Source: Collybia mongolica (lineage: Eukaryota > Basidiomycota > Agaricomycetes > Agaricales > Clitocybaceae). From it: 64,000 nt of DNA. Below, one piece after another: positions 55,643 through 64,000 of this stretch; positions within the stretch are counted from its first letter, which is position 1; each line of letters begins with the position of its first letter. The translations under genes and the position numbers were made by a program. The stretch spans positions 62,001-126,000 of the forward strand of contig JAAXNY010000004.1 in assembly GCA_013420905.1 (NCBI GenBank). Direction: 5' to 3'. Under the pieces are notes generated by a model. The model had not been told where the DNA came from. It worked only from the letters and a program-made list of their open reading frames with translations, and did no database searches.

Positions 55643-58057
55643 CAGTACTTCACACTCCCCCACATCCTGCAGAGGATTCCGATCGGAATCCAGAGGAATG
55701 CAGGAGGATTTTGAGAAAGTTTTAAAACAGAAAATTCCTTTGAGGAATTCCACAATATTCTGCTTGGATTCTGCTTGGAACACAGAATTCCAATCAGAAT
55801 CATCGGAATTCCGCAGAATTTTGAGGAATTTCTTACAAAGTGTGGAAGAAGAAAATTCTCAAAGGAATTCCGCAACATTCCACTCGGACTCTGATCAGAA
55901 TTCATAAGTTTTAAGTCAAAACAGTCAATAAAGTCAATAGTATATCTAACATTTTGGACTCCAACCAAAAGTCATGCACCTCACTTACAGATCAGACACA
56001 TCACACATCCACCATCACTATCACACTCAAACACAACCTCAAAGTGATCTTAATTAAAAGTAAGAACAGAGTATGATATCAAGTAGTGCCCCAAAAAAAA
56101 AAACATTGCTAAAAAAAACATCTCAACCTACACTGACCATATGCAAGCAAGATGCACACCCTGAAAAGAGAATGGTCAGTTGAAAGGGCAGAGTGTATGC
56201 TTTCAGAAACACCCAGGCTCGGGATGTGTCGTTGAGCAGTCATCTTGCAGTTAATTAAATCAGTTGGTTACAGTTAGTGGCAGGTAAGAGCAGGTACTCA
56301 CCATATGCAACGGCGAAGTGCATCGGGAAAGAGGTGTGGTCAATCAAAAGAGAACATGAACGCTCTCAGGAACACCCTCCCTTGGCGCATACGGTTCGAC
56401 GGTTGTCATGCAATAAAAAAAACAAATTTATAGGGCCAGGATGAAGAGAAGGCACTCACCATATGAAACAAAGGCACAAACCGTGACAAGCGTGCGGTCA
56501 TTCAATAGAGGAATAGGAGCGCATCCAGGAACACCAAGCGTTATGCCATACAGATCAGCGGTTGTCTTGCAATAAAAAATTTGAGTTTATGGGGCAGGGT
56601 GATGAGGAGGCACTAACTTGGCATATGACAAAATCAATTGTTCATTGTGCGCATGGGACATCAAGAAATAGAGAGTTCAGCGCACTCAGGAGCCCTAGGC
56701 GTTTTTCTAAACGGCCCAGAACTCGGCACACAATGAGCAAAATGATTGGTGAGGAGATGAAGTGAGGACTTACTCACCTAGGGCCGCTCCCGGGACACCG
56801 CTCATCCCACACGCTTAACGTCCGGCTCAGGGAGACATAGGATGATGAGGAACATTAGTCATACCTGTAAAGAACATGGCATTGGTATATCAGTTAACAA
56901 GATGAAGGTAGGGGTAGATGACGAGGAGGTACATACATTGTATGGGGTACAAGCCATCGTTTCTCGAATGGCTGGTATGGCCATGTAGACACTAGGCGGG
57001 ATGTTCAGGAACCGTCGGCGCTTTGCTGAACGGTGCAGGAACGATAATGGGGTGCTCAAAATGACAAGTTATGGGATAATGGCCAAGAACGCACCTAGGC
57101 AGATGCACAGGGAACCATATGACAAAAAGGACATATTTCCAGGTAGAGGTCGTCAATGGCATTTAGGAAATGGCCTGGTTGTGGTAAACGGATGTGTGCT
57201 TGCTGTGGAAAGTGCGATTTAGTAAAAAAAGGGACAAAGTTGAAGTGTGACTCACCGAACGAGTGCGCGAGGTGGTTGATCTTTAAACAAATCTTTTTCC
57301 ACACCTGTCCTGGCATAATGCATCGATAATTAGTCACTAGCGCGTGATACAAACAAGGTCTGGGGTGGTTACAGTATATTAGTGCATGCATATGGGGTTG
57401 GTAACATTTATGACTTGCAACAATATCGGTGATGTCAATGGGTAATCAGCCACATTGAAGACAATTCGTACGTCGAGTTAATACTGAAACAGCTTTGTTA
57501 GTTGAGATCAGAGTGACGCTGGATACAGAAAAAAAATGACATCAAACAGGTATGCACCCTGCCTTCGGCTTGGCGGCGCTTGCCTTGACGGTGGTGGTGG
57601 CTTTCGTGTGCTTGCGGGCTTCGTTGTCCTTGTTGGTCACTTAGGTGGCATGCTTGCGACCACAGGTGGAAGGCGGGGGCATCACGCGGACGTGGCTGCT
57701 CCTTGTCATCGGGCGTTCAGCAGCTCTGCAGGTTTTTGCTGGGTTGCTGGGTGCTGGGTTGCTGGGCCTCGGTGTGGTTGAGGTTGATGATGTGCCCATT
57801 GTTGATCGATGAGGTGGCCGATAAGTCACGTGACCACAACGCGTCTATTATGTCCCTACAACGCTCCAGAATTCCTGTGGGCTCTGTCAGAATTTCAGTG
57901 TTCCGAAGCCGGAATTCCTGTGGAATTTCATTCTGCTCGGAATCCAAGCAGAATCTGTTCGGAATTTTTGTCAATTTTTACAGCCATTTTCTATAACCTC
58001 TGCAGCCGAAATTCCGACAGGAATCCGCTGGAAGATGTGGGGGAGTGTAAAGACCTC
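55643..58057. mobile_element. 2.4-kb terminal-repeat element with 8-bp duplications
   Basis: Left end CAGTACTTCACACTCCCCCA and reverse complement of the right end GAGGTCTTTACACTCCCCCA form the terminal inverted repeat. Both ends then carry repeated GGAATTCCG/CAGAATTCC words (55680-55905 and 57865-58030). The terminal ACACTCCCCCACAT word is shared with the paired elements at 27.5 and 29.2 kb, so the two families may be mobilised by one transposase. The 8-bp duplication fits hAT- or Zisupton/KDZ-type transposition. No transposase is encoded. Confidence 0.7.
56130..57060 (-). repeat. Degenerate tandem array of about 155-bp exon-like units
   Basis: About five units. On the minus strand each unit has an A-rich or T-rich lead-in ending in GCAAG/GCATG, a roughly 100-bp coding-like part with a VPE/VSE landmark, and an end CATATG or similar followed by GTGAGT or GTCAGT. 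Clear boundaries lie at about 56137, 56298, 56455, 56612 and 56768. Two units read open (GVSESIHSAL and GVPGCAPIPLL); at least one contains a stop. The pattern looks like serial duplication of one exon plus its intron. Confidence 0.55.
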
Positions 58058-58065
58058 GCTAGCCT
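58058..58065. repeat. Right 8-bp target duplication
   Basis: GCTAGCCT, identical to 55635-55642. Confidence 0.65.
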
Positions 58066-58069
58066 TGGC

Positions 58070-59498
58070 ATTCAGTTCCCCGACCGAGGGTGTACCCCAC
58101 CTGCTACGCCATGGCGGATGCCCGCATCCCATTCTGCGCTTTCATACAAATTCAACACTCCAAACTATTCTATTTACTACCGGCTGGGGAGAACCACCTC
58201 CTATCAACGTCCGTAAAGAGGGGCGTGGGCCCGGCCAGGGCCAACACTTTACTCCATGACATCAACCCCTGCCCTTGCTTTGGCTTGATGCAGAGGAAAG
58301 AGGCATTTACGAATATGGTTAATCACGCATGCATCGGAGGGCTCACATCAGAAATCCTCACCTGCACGTCTGCCGGATCGCGTTTATAAAAGTCAAGAAC
58401 AAGTACGGAAGATGCTGGTTTCTTTCATGAACATGCGCCCCACAATAATTGACTTGAGAAAATATAGGGAGTACCAGATATGATACATTCCACAAAGCTG
58501 TCTTATGTAGGTCCATCTCCCGGTACTGTGCCATCTCGGTGATGCAGCGGAAACGCCTTGTGTACATTTTACTGAGATATTTTGAGAATCCGCGAGAGAA
58601 CCTTGGATTTGACTTCAGACACCGGTACGGGTAAAAGCGCTGGTATTTCGGGATGTCCTATACACGCGAATGCGGAAGAATGGAAGGGTAGGTATGTGGG
58701 GATAGACGTATCTACCCACATGCCGTCCAAGCTATCTAGATCCCATTTTCATTTCCGTTTCCGCTCTATTACTTCTTGTGATACTCACCTCACATCTTTC
58801 TGCATGAGCCTTCGCGTTCTAATGGTGTGTGTACGCAGGCACAAACGCTGAGGGGATTGCGACGAATCACATGTACAAAAGAGAAAATCCAGCATTAGGA
58901 GTTTGAGAGTATTTGGGAGTCACTGCCTAACGCAAGGACGGAAGAGCAGTTACAAGATTCTGGTTCCTGTTCGTCGAGGCTCAACAACAATGAAACCGAA
59001 AAAACAACGCATCCGACTCCCGAACCGAAGCGCACCTTGACCTGCCACATTTCCGGTTTTCCCCGTCAGCATCATTCCACTCTGGCTTCTTGTTTCTTGT
59101 CGCCGGTTAGATCCACCCTTTACTGAGTCATCTCCATATTACAACATTGAGAGATTCCTCCAGCATGAAGTCAGTTCATGTGATAAAATATAGTACAATG
59201 CGAACGCAAAGAGTGTATCATATCAGATCGATTGTGGTGCGTGGTAGTTTCAACCGTGTCTATGTTTTTCAACCATGGTTTTAACGAACAACCGGGTCGT
59301 CAATAGCCTGTCATATTCTGCGTTCCACCGTTCCTTTCTACGCTCCATTTCATCTTAACTATCGTCACGTAGCAGTTTTTTCCCTTCTGCGTCCGGCAAT
59401 GACTAACCGGATCTAATTATATAAACAGGCTCACAGCACGGTTGCTTCACTCCCCTACACCCACTGCATCTCACGATTCGTAATCTAGGACCCCAACC
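58070..59498. other. Leading part of block D2, no gene accepted
   Basis: Contains segments shared with 48770-48960 and 50210-50500, plus a member of the repeat at 15.94 kb. Open frames are short and disagree between copies, so I do not call a gene. Confidence 0.45.
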
Positions 59499-60157
59499 AT
59501 GAGCTACATCTACATATTCAACAACAAGCATAACTTCTACACCACGACCGCTGCAGGCGTCAGCACATCTGAGGAATACAGGTTCTCCAGCGTCTTTGCG
59601 AAACCCGGGGTGCCCTTAACGACCACAGCGACGAGTCCTGCGGGAAACGAGGGCGCGATACACTGGAAGGACCATGCGATAGAGATTGATGGGGTGAAGC
59701 ATACTGTCGAGGACCTTCAGCAGAGACAGGGTAGGCTAGAGTACGTCGTTCTCCCACTTGCTCACCGCGTCGCCAAAACTCGCTCACTACGTTCACCACA
59801 GATCTCCACACTCCCGCCGCTGGGTCCTGGGAAAGAACCAATGGCAGTCGAAATACAGTTCAGGATCCCAGTCGTGGAAGGTGCGTACACTTCTCCGCAT
59901 GTCAAATGTATAACCAGACGCAACGCCAGGTGTGGGCTGTGCAAGACGACAAAACAGTATCCACCCCCGCAGTCGAGCTCACACCCTACCGCTCCAGAAC
60001 TTTGGGCAAAGCGGACCCCGCTAGCCTGCGGGTGTCCGTCACAGACGCAGAATCTGTGTTCCTCATCCTCCTTCTCGTGTACTCGCACCGGACAGAGCTT
60101 CCTCGACCTTCGTGGACAGGCGGCGTTTTGAACCTGAGCTGGTTGAGTGGGGGCTGA
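59499..60157 (+). CDS. Small DUF6593-like protein, 197 aa, two exons
   Basis: Exon 1 is 59499-59880 and exon 2 is 59946-60157. A 65-nt intron (GTGCGT...GCAAG) keeps the frame, giving 198 codons including stop. The product begins MSYIYIFNNKHNFYTTTAAG, has IHWKDHAIEIDG and VEDLQQRQGRLEYV in the middle, and ends with DPASLRVSVTDAESVFLILLL followed by basic and aromatic residues. The late hydrophobic Leu-rich strand preceded by an Asp is what I recall of the DUF6593 family, common in mushrooms and of unknown function; the assignment is tentative. Two damaged copies lie at 51168-51698 and 13550-14190. No signal peptide is seen. Confidence 0.62.
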
Positions 60158-61318
60158 AGGGACGGGGCGTCTAGAGTGGGAGGACGGTGCGTTGGAATCA
60201 TAGTGTAGTGTTTAGTCAGTAAGCTTTCTATTCGAACCATGTAACCCATACGCCTTTCAGATCATTCGTCTCCGGCAATGTGAGACGCCGCTTGTCATTG
60301 CTCCGAGATGCGGGATATACTGAGTTGACACCCCAAGTCAACACCCCCAACTTCCAGACTTTCGTGAGGCGCCTACCTCGATCCCAAACGCGATATGGCA
60401 ATTCGTAGTTGTCTGGCTAATAGACCGGCCCCAGCCAAGCTCACCAGCGATTATCTAAGGTGTGCATATTCTTCGCACGTCCTTCCCCTGTTTGACCCCC
60501 GCAGCATTAGGCAGCAGGGTTGTCCCGATAACCACTTGCGAGCATTATGGCTTCGCTGCTCTTGATTGTTGAGTGTTGAATACGCACAAGTGGCGGCAGG
60601 GATGGAGGGAGAGGAAGGCGTTACGCATAATGCGTCTGTGTCTCTACACAGCCAGGCAATTCAGTGCCTGGAGGACTATGTATACGAGCTGAGAATCCCT
60701 TTGCACCCCACCCAACGCCATGGGCCGGTCTACTCTTGCTGTGCTTATTGCCGGATTCACATGTTCCCCAGATCGAACTTCCATACACAGGTCGGTACTA
60801 CTCTCGGATACTTGTGGAAAAACCAGACCCTTACCATGTCTGATCAAACCCCGGAGTTTTGTGGGCGGGGGCTGGTAGATATACATGTACGTCAAAAAAC
60901 TGAAATAATTTCAAAGGTATTACACAGCCGGGGGGAAGATAAGACATATCTATCAACTGGGTGCATAACTGGACGAAATGGGTAAGCGCTCTCCCAATTT
61001 CGTTTAAAATATATCGACTGAACGTGATTTTTAGATGAGGACTGAAGAGGAATTCTGGCGAACCACAAGCAAACTATTTTCCACCTCACCCGTTTCACAT
61101 CGCCCATGGTTTAAGGCGTGCGTGTCAACCAAAACTCTGATTACCCACTCCATATCTACGGATCATGCTCCAGTAAATCTTATTGCATTGGACACAGGAA
61201 CGGGTTAAATAAGCAAATTTACAACCAGATTTTCTATGTTTGTACTACTGATACAATAGATTTATCGAGGAGCTCTGACTGGTAACATATTTAATAGAGC
61301 GAAACCAGTACTCAATAG
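60158..61318. other. Intergenic, no gene accepted
   Basis: A 139-codon frame at 60566-60985 has some cysteines but no domain that I recognise, and the D1 counterpart does not keep it open. Confidence 0.45.
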
Positions 61319-63011
61319 TCAGTGATTCTGGTGCTTGTTAGTATGGAATCCATCCGGGCTGAGATGATAATATGTATGCCCAATGACACTATCTGACATA
61401 TTGGATACCAGAACCTTGCGTGGGGATTCGAGGTCGATATCAGGACCCCCGACACGGGCTGCGGATTCTGTAGAGATTCCTTCGGCCACGGCTTTCCGAA
61501 GTACTAAACGATTGTTGAATGTGACCAGGAGCGTATTCGAGTACCTGATAAGGATCAACTGAGATGCAGGAAAAGATATATATGAGGAGTCCGAGCTTAC
61601 AGCTTGCCCATTATTAACGTCCTTGACATTGCATTCAGCGCATACAAGCTGGATTGTTCCTAATGGGTTACTCACGTGCAAATGTAGAACCCATTTCCCT
61701 GTTGTGACCCGAGTGAATGATAGCAATATATTGAAGACGTGGGCTCATACGTACAGGAAAACACGCGTATAAGATGTAAGACAACAAGGCCATACTTCCT
61801 GAAATGTTTATCAGATCATTTTTCGATATTTGATGTGTTTCGAGATGTACCTGTCAGTGTATTTGTCTCCACAATCAGTCTGACAAGCCGATTAAGGACT
61901 TTATTAGCATGTTGATAATCCTGCTTCTTGGACTTGTGGAACTGTGTAAATATCATTAGTCCCTATGCTAGCGACTTTTACAGAAATTGAAATACAATAT
62001 ACAACATCGATCCTGCTATCAATATATCAGAGATGGTATCTCCAAGAAGCCATACCTGTCAATATATCAGAGGTTAGTCGCGCTGTTCTATCGTATCTTT
62101 TGAGGAGATTTTTCACACATGGAATGAGATGGAGAACGACTGATCTTCGTGAAATCGGCTGAAATGGCTTGTTACATACCCCTAAGGGTAGCTAAGTCAA
62201 GTCCAACAGACCAAATATGGTGCGCTTACTCGAACGGCGGCTCCAAAGGCTCCGGCGGTCTGGACCATAGATGTCTATGCAATGAAATTCAGTGTAAGAC
62301 CGGTAGCGTGTAGTTAGGTCGTTTTAGAATACTCACCAAGGCTATCAGAGCACTAAGCCACCAGTAATTCCTTTTCAAAACCCAAATACGATATGCAAAG
62401 AAGCATTGGACGACGGCTGCAATGATTCCACATAGAAAAGGCGTATCCCAAGGTGCAAAGTATACATAATCCAGATGATTCATGTTGCCATATCCAGCAG
62501 CAAACCTGTACCGTTTCCATAGTCATATACCATCAAATCTGAGCTGTCCCAGAAATATACGAACCAATAACATAAATCAGCCGTCGAAAGGGCAGTTTGC
62601 GCTACTTCAAGCAAGTACGTTCCGTATACTGTGTGAAATTGGGATCAACTCATGAGTATAGTATAGATGACGCTCGACATTTTGGTCTCACTTACCTAGG
62701 AACTTTACGGACACCTTGTCCTCGGGGAAGTTGAGGTGATAGATATCTAAGAGGACCTGATAAATAATGTCCTACAGAGAATCATGTCATAAACACACGT
62801 ACAGACTTGGACAGTTAGGACGCCATAAAGACCCCAGTTGGACAGAGTGCCAACGATCTATGTTGTTCATGGGCTATTGTTGTAAGAAATTGTCCGGGAG
62901 ACTGACCTGAGGCACAGTACTACGTCCTTGTGAGCCAAACGAAAAGCTGGGTAGACACCAAACTTACGTAGCGGTGATATTGCCAGGAATTGCCGGAGGT
63001 TCAGAAGACAT
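61319..63011 (-). CDS. DUF6534 seven-transmembrane protein
   Basis: Reads from MSSEPPAIPGNITA (ATG at 63011) through IVGTLSNWGLYGVLTVQV, YIYHLNFPEDKVSVKFL, VYGTYLLEVAQTALSTADLC, WFAAGYGNMNHLDY (after a 63-nt intron), PFLCGIIAAVVQCFFAYRIW, WWLSALIAL, TSMVQTAGAFGAAVR, VWLLGDTISDILIAGSMLYI, NRLVRLIVETNTLT, a SMALLSYILYACFP helix and YSNTLLVTFNNRLVLR. The last motif and the VQCFFAYRIW motif are hallmarks of DUF6534. The soluble tail ends at 61319. Most introns (45-63 nt) join in phase; the one after the first exon does not resolve cleanly, because the only acceptor that keeps phase implies a 21-nt intron. The family is large in Agaricomycetes and its role is unknown. Confidence 0.75.
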
Positions 63012-64000
63012 GAGACTGGATAAGCATCATTTCGAGTTTTGCCTTTCGAGGCTCTTATATGCATAGCATAAGGCGACCGAAACATAGAGTACGATCATAT
63101 CATGGAGAATAATCAATATCGTGGTACGGCAACGAAGGCCAACAAGTGCGTGGGTAGAAAACGATAAAAATACTTACAGAACAATCGAAAGTGATGGAAA
63201 TATATTATTAGCAGTAGTTGATGACGCCCATCATGCCTTGGGGCTGTGTGTATTCGCGGTATAAGGAAGAGAATTCGCACAAGCACAGTCACTGTTCACA
63301 ACTCCGCCTCAATGAGGCTTAGGTGCGGGTCATATTGGCCCAGGACGACAATAATAACTTTGAAAAAAAGCTATTATCATCATGCCGAGGCGGATCCTGT
63401 CTAGATTGTTCACAGCAGTTCACAAACAGCTTTTTGCATTGATATGCGATCTTTTGAGCTATTCAAGGCATACCAAAGTCTCAGAAGATGTACAAGGTAG
63501 ATGGACGTCACAGACACGATAAACGTCAAGGGCTCAGAACTGACAACTCCGACAAAGAGACGAAAATCGAGGTGCAATTAAAAGGGCAGGAACACCTTGA
63601 AGAGCTAAGTCAAAGAAAATCGACAATCTAGGTACGCCTTAGAGCGCCCGCCTTGGGCGCACCTAAGCAGCTGATGAACATCATTAAACGAACAGATTCC
63701 TCGCCGGTATATCAATCATAACACATAAATCATCTCATTAGCTTTCGTTTCGGGTATTAGATCTAGGACTTCTGATTGAGACTGAGGATGGCGGTGCGCC
63801 ACATATAGTATGTCTGGACCACACTCTAGATGATCCTGAAGTCCCGCGATTTGGTGACCAGGGCTTGTGGATATTTGCCCGAAGTTGTCATCTCGTACAC
63901 ATCGAACATCGGCTGGCCTTGACATTCAGTTCCCCGAACGAGGGTGGACCCCACTTGCTAGGCCAAGGCGGATGCCCGCATCCCATTCTGCGCTTCTATA
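63012..64000. other. Intergenic, end of window
   Basis: 63060-63380 matches 53660-53950 upstream of the D1 copy. The final 120 bp (63885-64000) match 58040-58145, 55610-55640 and, inverted, about 14330-14370, so another copy of the block-edge repeat starts here and may continue beyond the window. Confidence 0.5.

Larger units (their letters stand above)
58066..63960. repeat. Segmental duplication block D2
   Basis: Collinear partner of 48580-54300. The left boundary sequence (GGCATTCAGTTCCCCGACCG) recurs at the right end (63922 onward, GACATTCAGTTCCCCGAACG), so the block may itself be bounded by a repeat. Confidence 0.75.

Noticed and set aside
1..64000. CRISPR arrays, bacterial operons, riboswitches, rRNA
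   Set aside because: Nothing of this type seen; the window is eukaryotic with spliceosomal introns.

Overview
The window reads as a filamentous basidiomycete chromosome segment, most likely an Agaricomycete. The basis is spliceosomal introns of about 45-70 nt with GT..AG borders, two fungal seven-transmembrane families (one recognisable as DUF6534), AA7/berberine-bridge-type FAD oxidases, and a large Ty3/Gypsy element with separate gag, protease and RT-RNaseH-integrase frames. All calls come from reading the sequence; no database search was run, so family names rest on recognised motifs.

Left third (1-31.8 kb): host genes broken up by duplication and mobile elements. An eight-exon membrane-protein gene (2375-3800, +) has an inverted, frameshifted paralogue at 21850-23310 (-). 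A family of secreted FAD oxidoreductases has two apparently intact members (7371-9303 and 10313-12243, both -) and at least four relics (4779-5455, internally inverted; 13085-13440; 21395-21590; 30449-31781). A Mutator-like (MULE) element with 10-bp target duplications sits just upstream of the membrane-gene paralogue. A 4-kb terminal-inverted-repeat element lies at 17.35-21.32 kb. Two near-identical non-autonomous elements lie head to head at 27.48-30.43 kb and form a large palindrome.

Middle (31.98-47.43 kb): an old solo LTR of 1216 bp was split by a full-length 14.2-kb Gypsy element of the same family, inserted in the opposite orientation with a 4-bp duplication (CCGG). The inserted element looks very young: I saw one difference between its two 1216-bp LTRs. 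Besides gag, protease and polymerase on the minus strand, it carries two intron-containing genes on the plus strand between the 3' LTR and pol (33908-35857 and 36558-37935). Because the genomic RNA reads these genes antisense, their introns can survive retrotransposition. The transcribed part of the LTR holds a series of six short hairpins with a constant pentaloop (CAAGT/CAAGC on the plus strand) and different but perfectly paired stems; these persist in the diverged solo LTR. The antisense genes and the hairpin array are the most unusual things in the window.

Right third (47.4-64 kb): a segmental duplication. Block D1 (about 48.6-54.3 kb) and block D2 (about 58.07-63.96 kb) carry the same order of segments: an unidentified segment, a small DUF6593-like gene, and a DUF6534 membrane gene. 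D2 has the better copies; D1 copies carry deletions. A third, inverted and decayed copy of part of this block is at about 13.55-15.1 kb. Between D1 and D2 a 2.4-kb terminal-repeat element (55643-58057) with 8-bp target duplications interrupts the block boundary and contains about five degenerate 155-bp exon-like tandem units.
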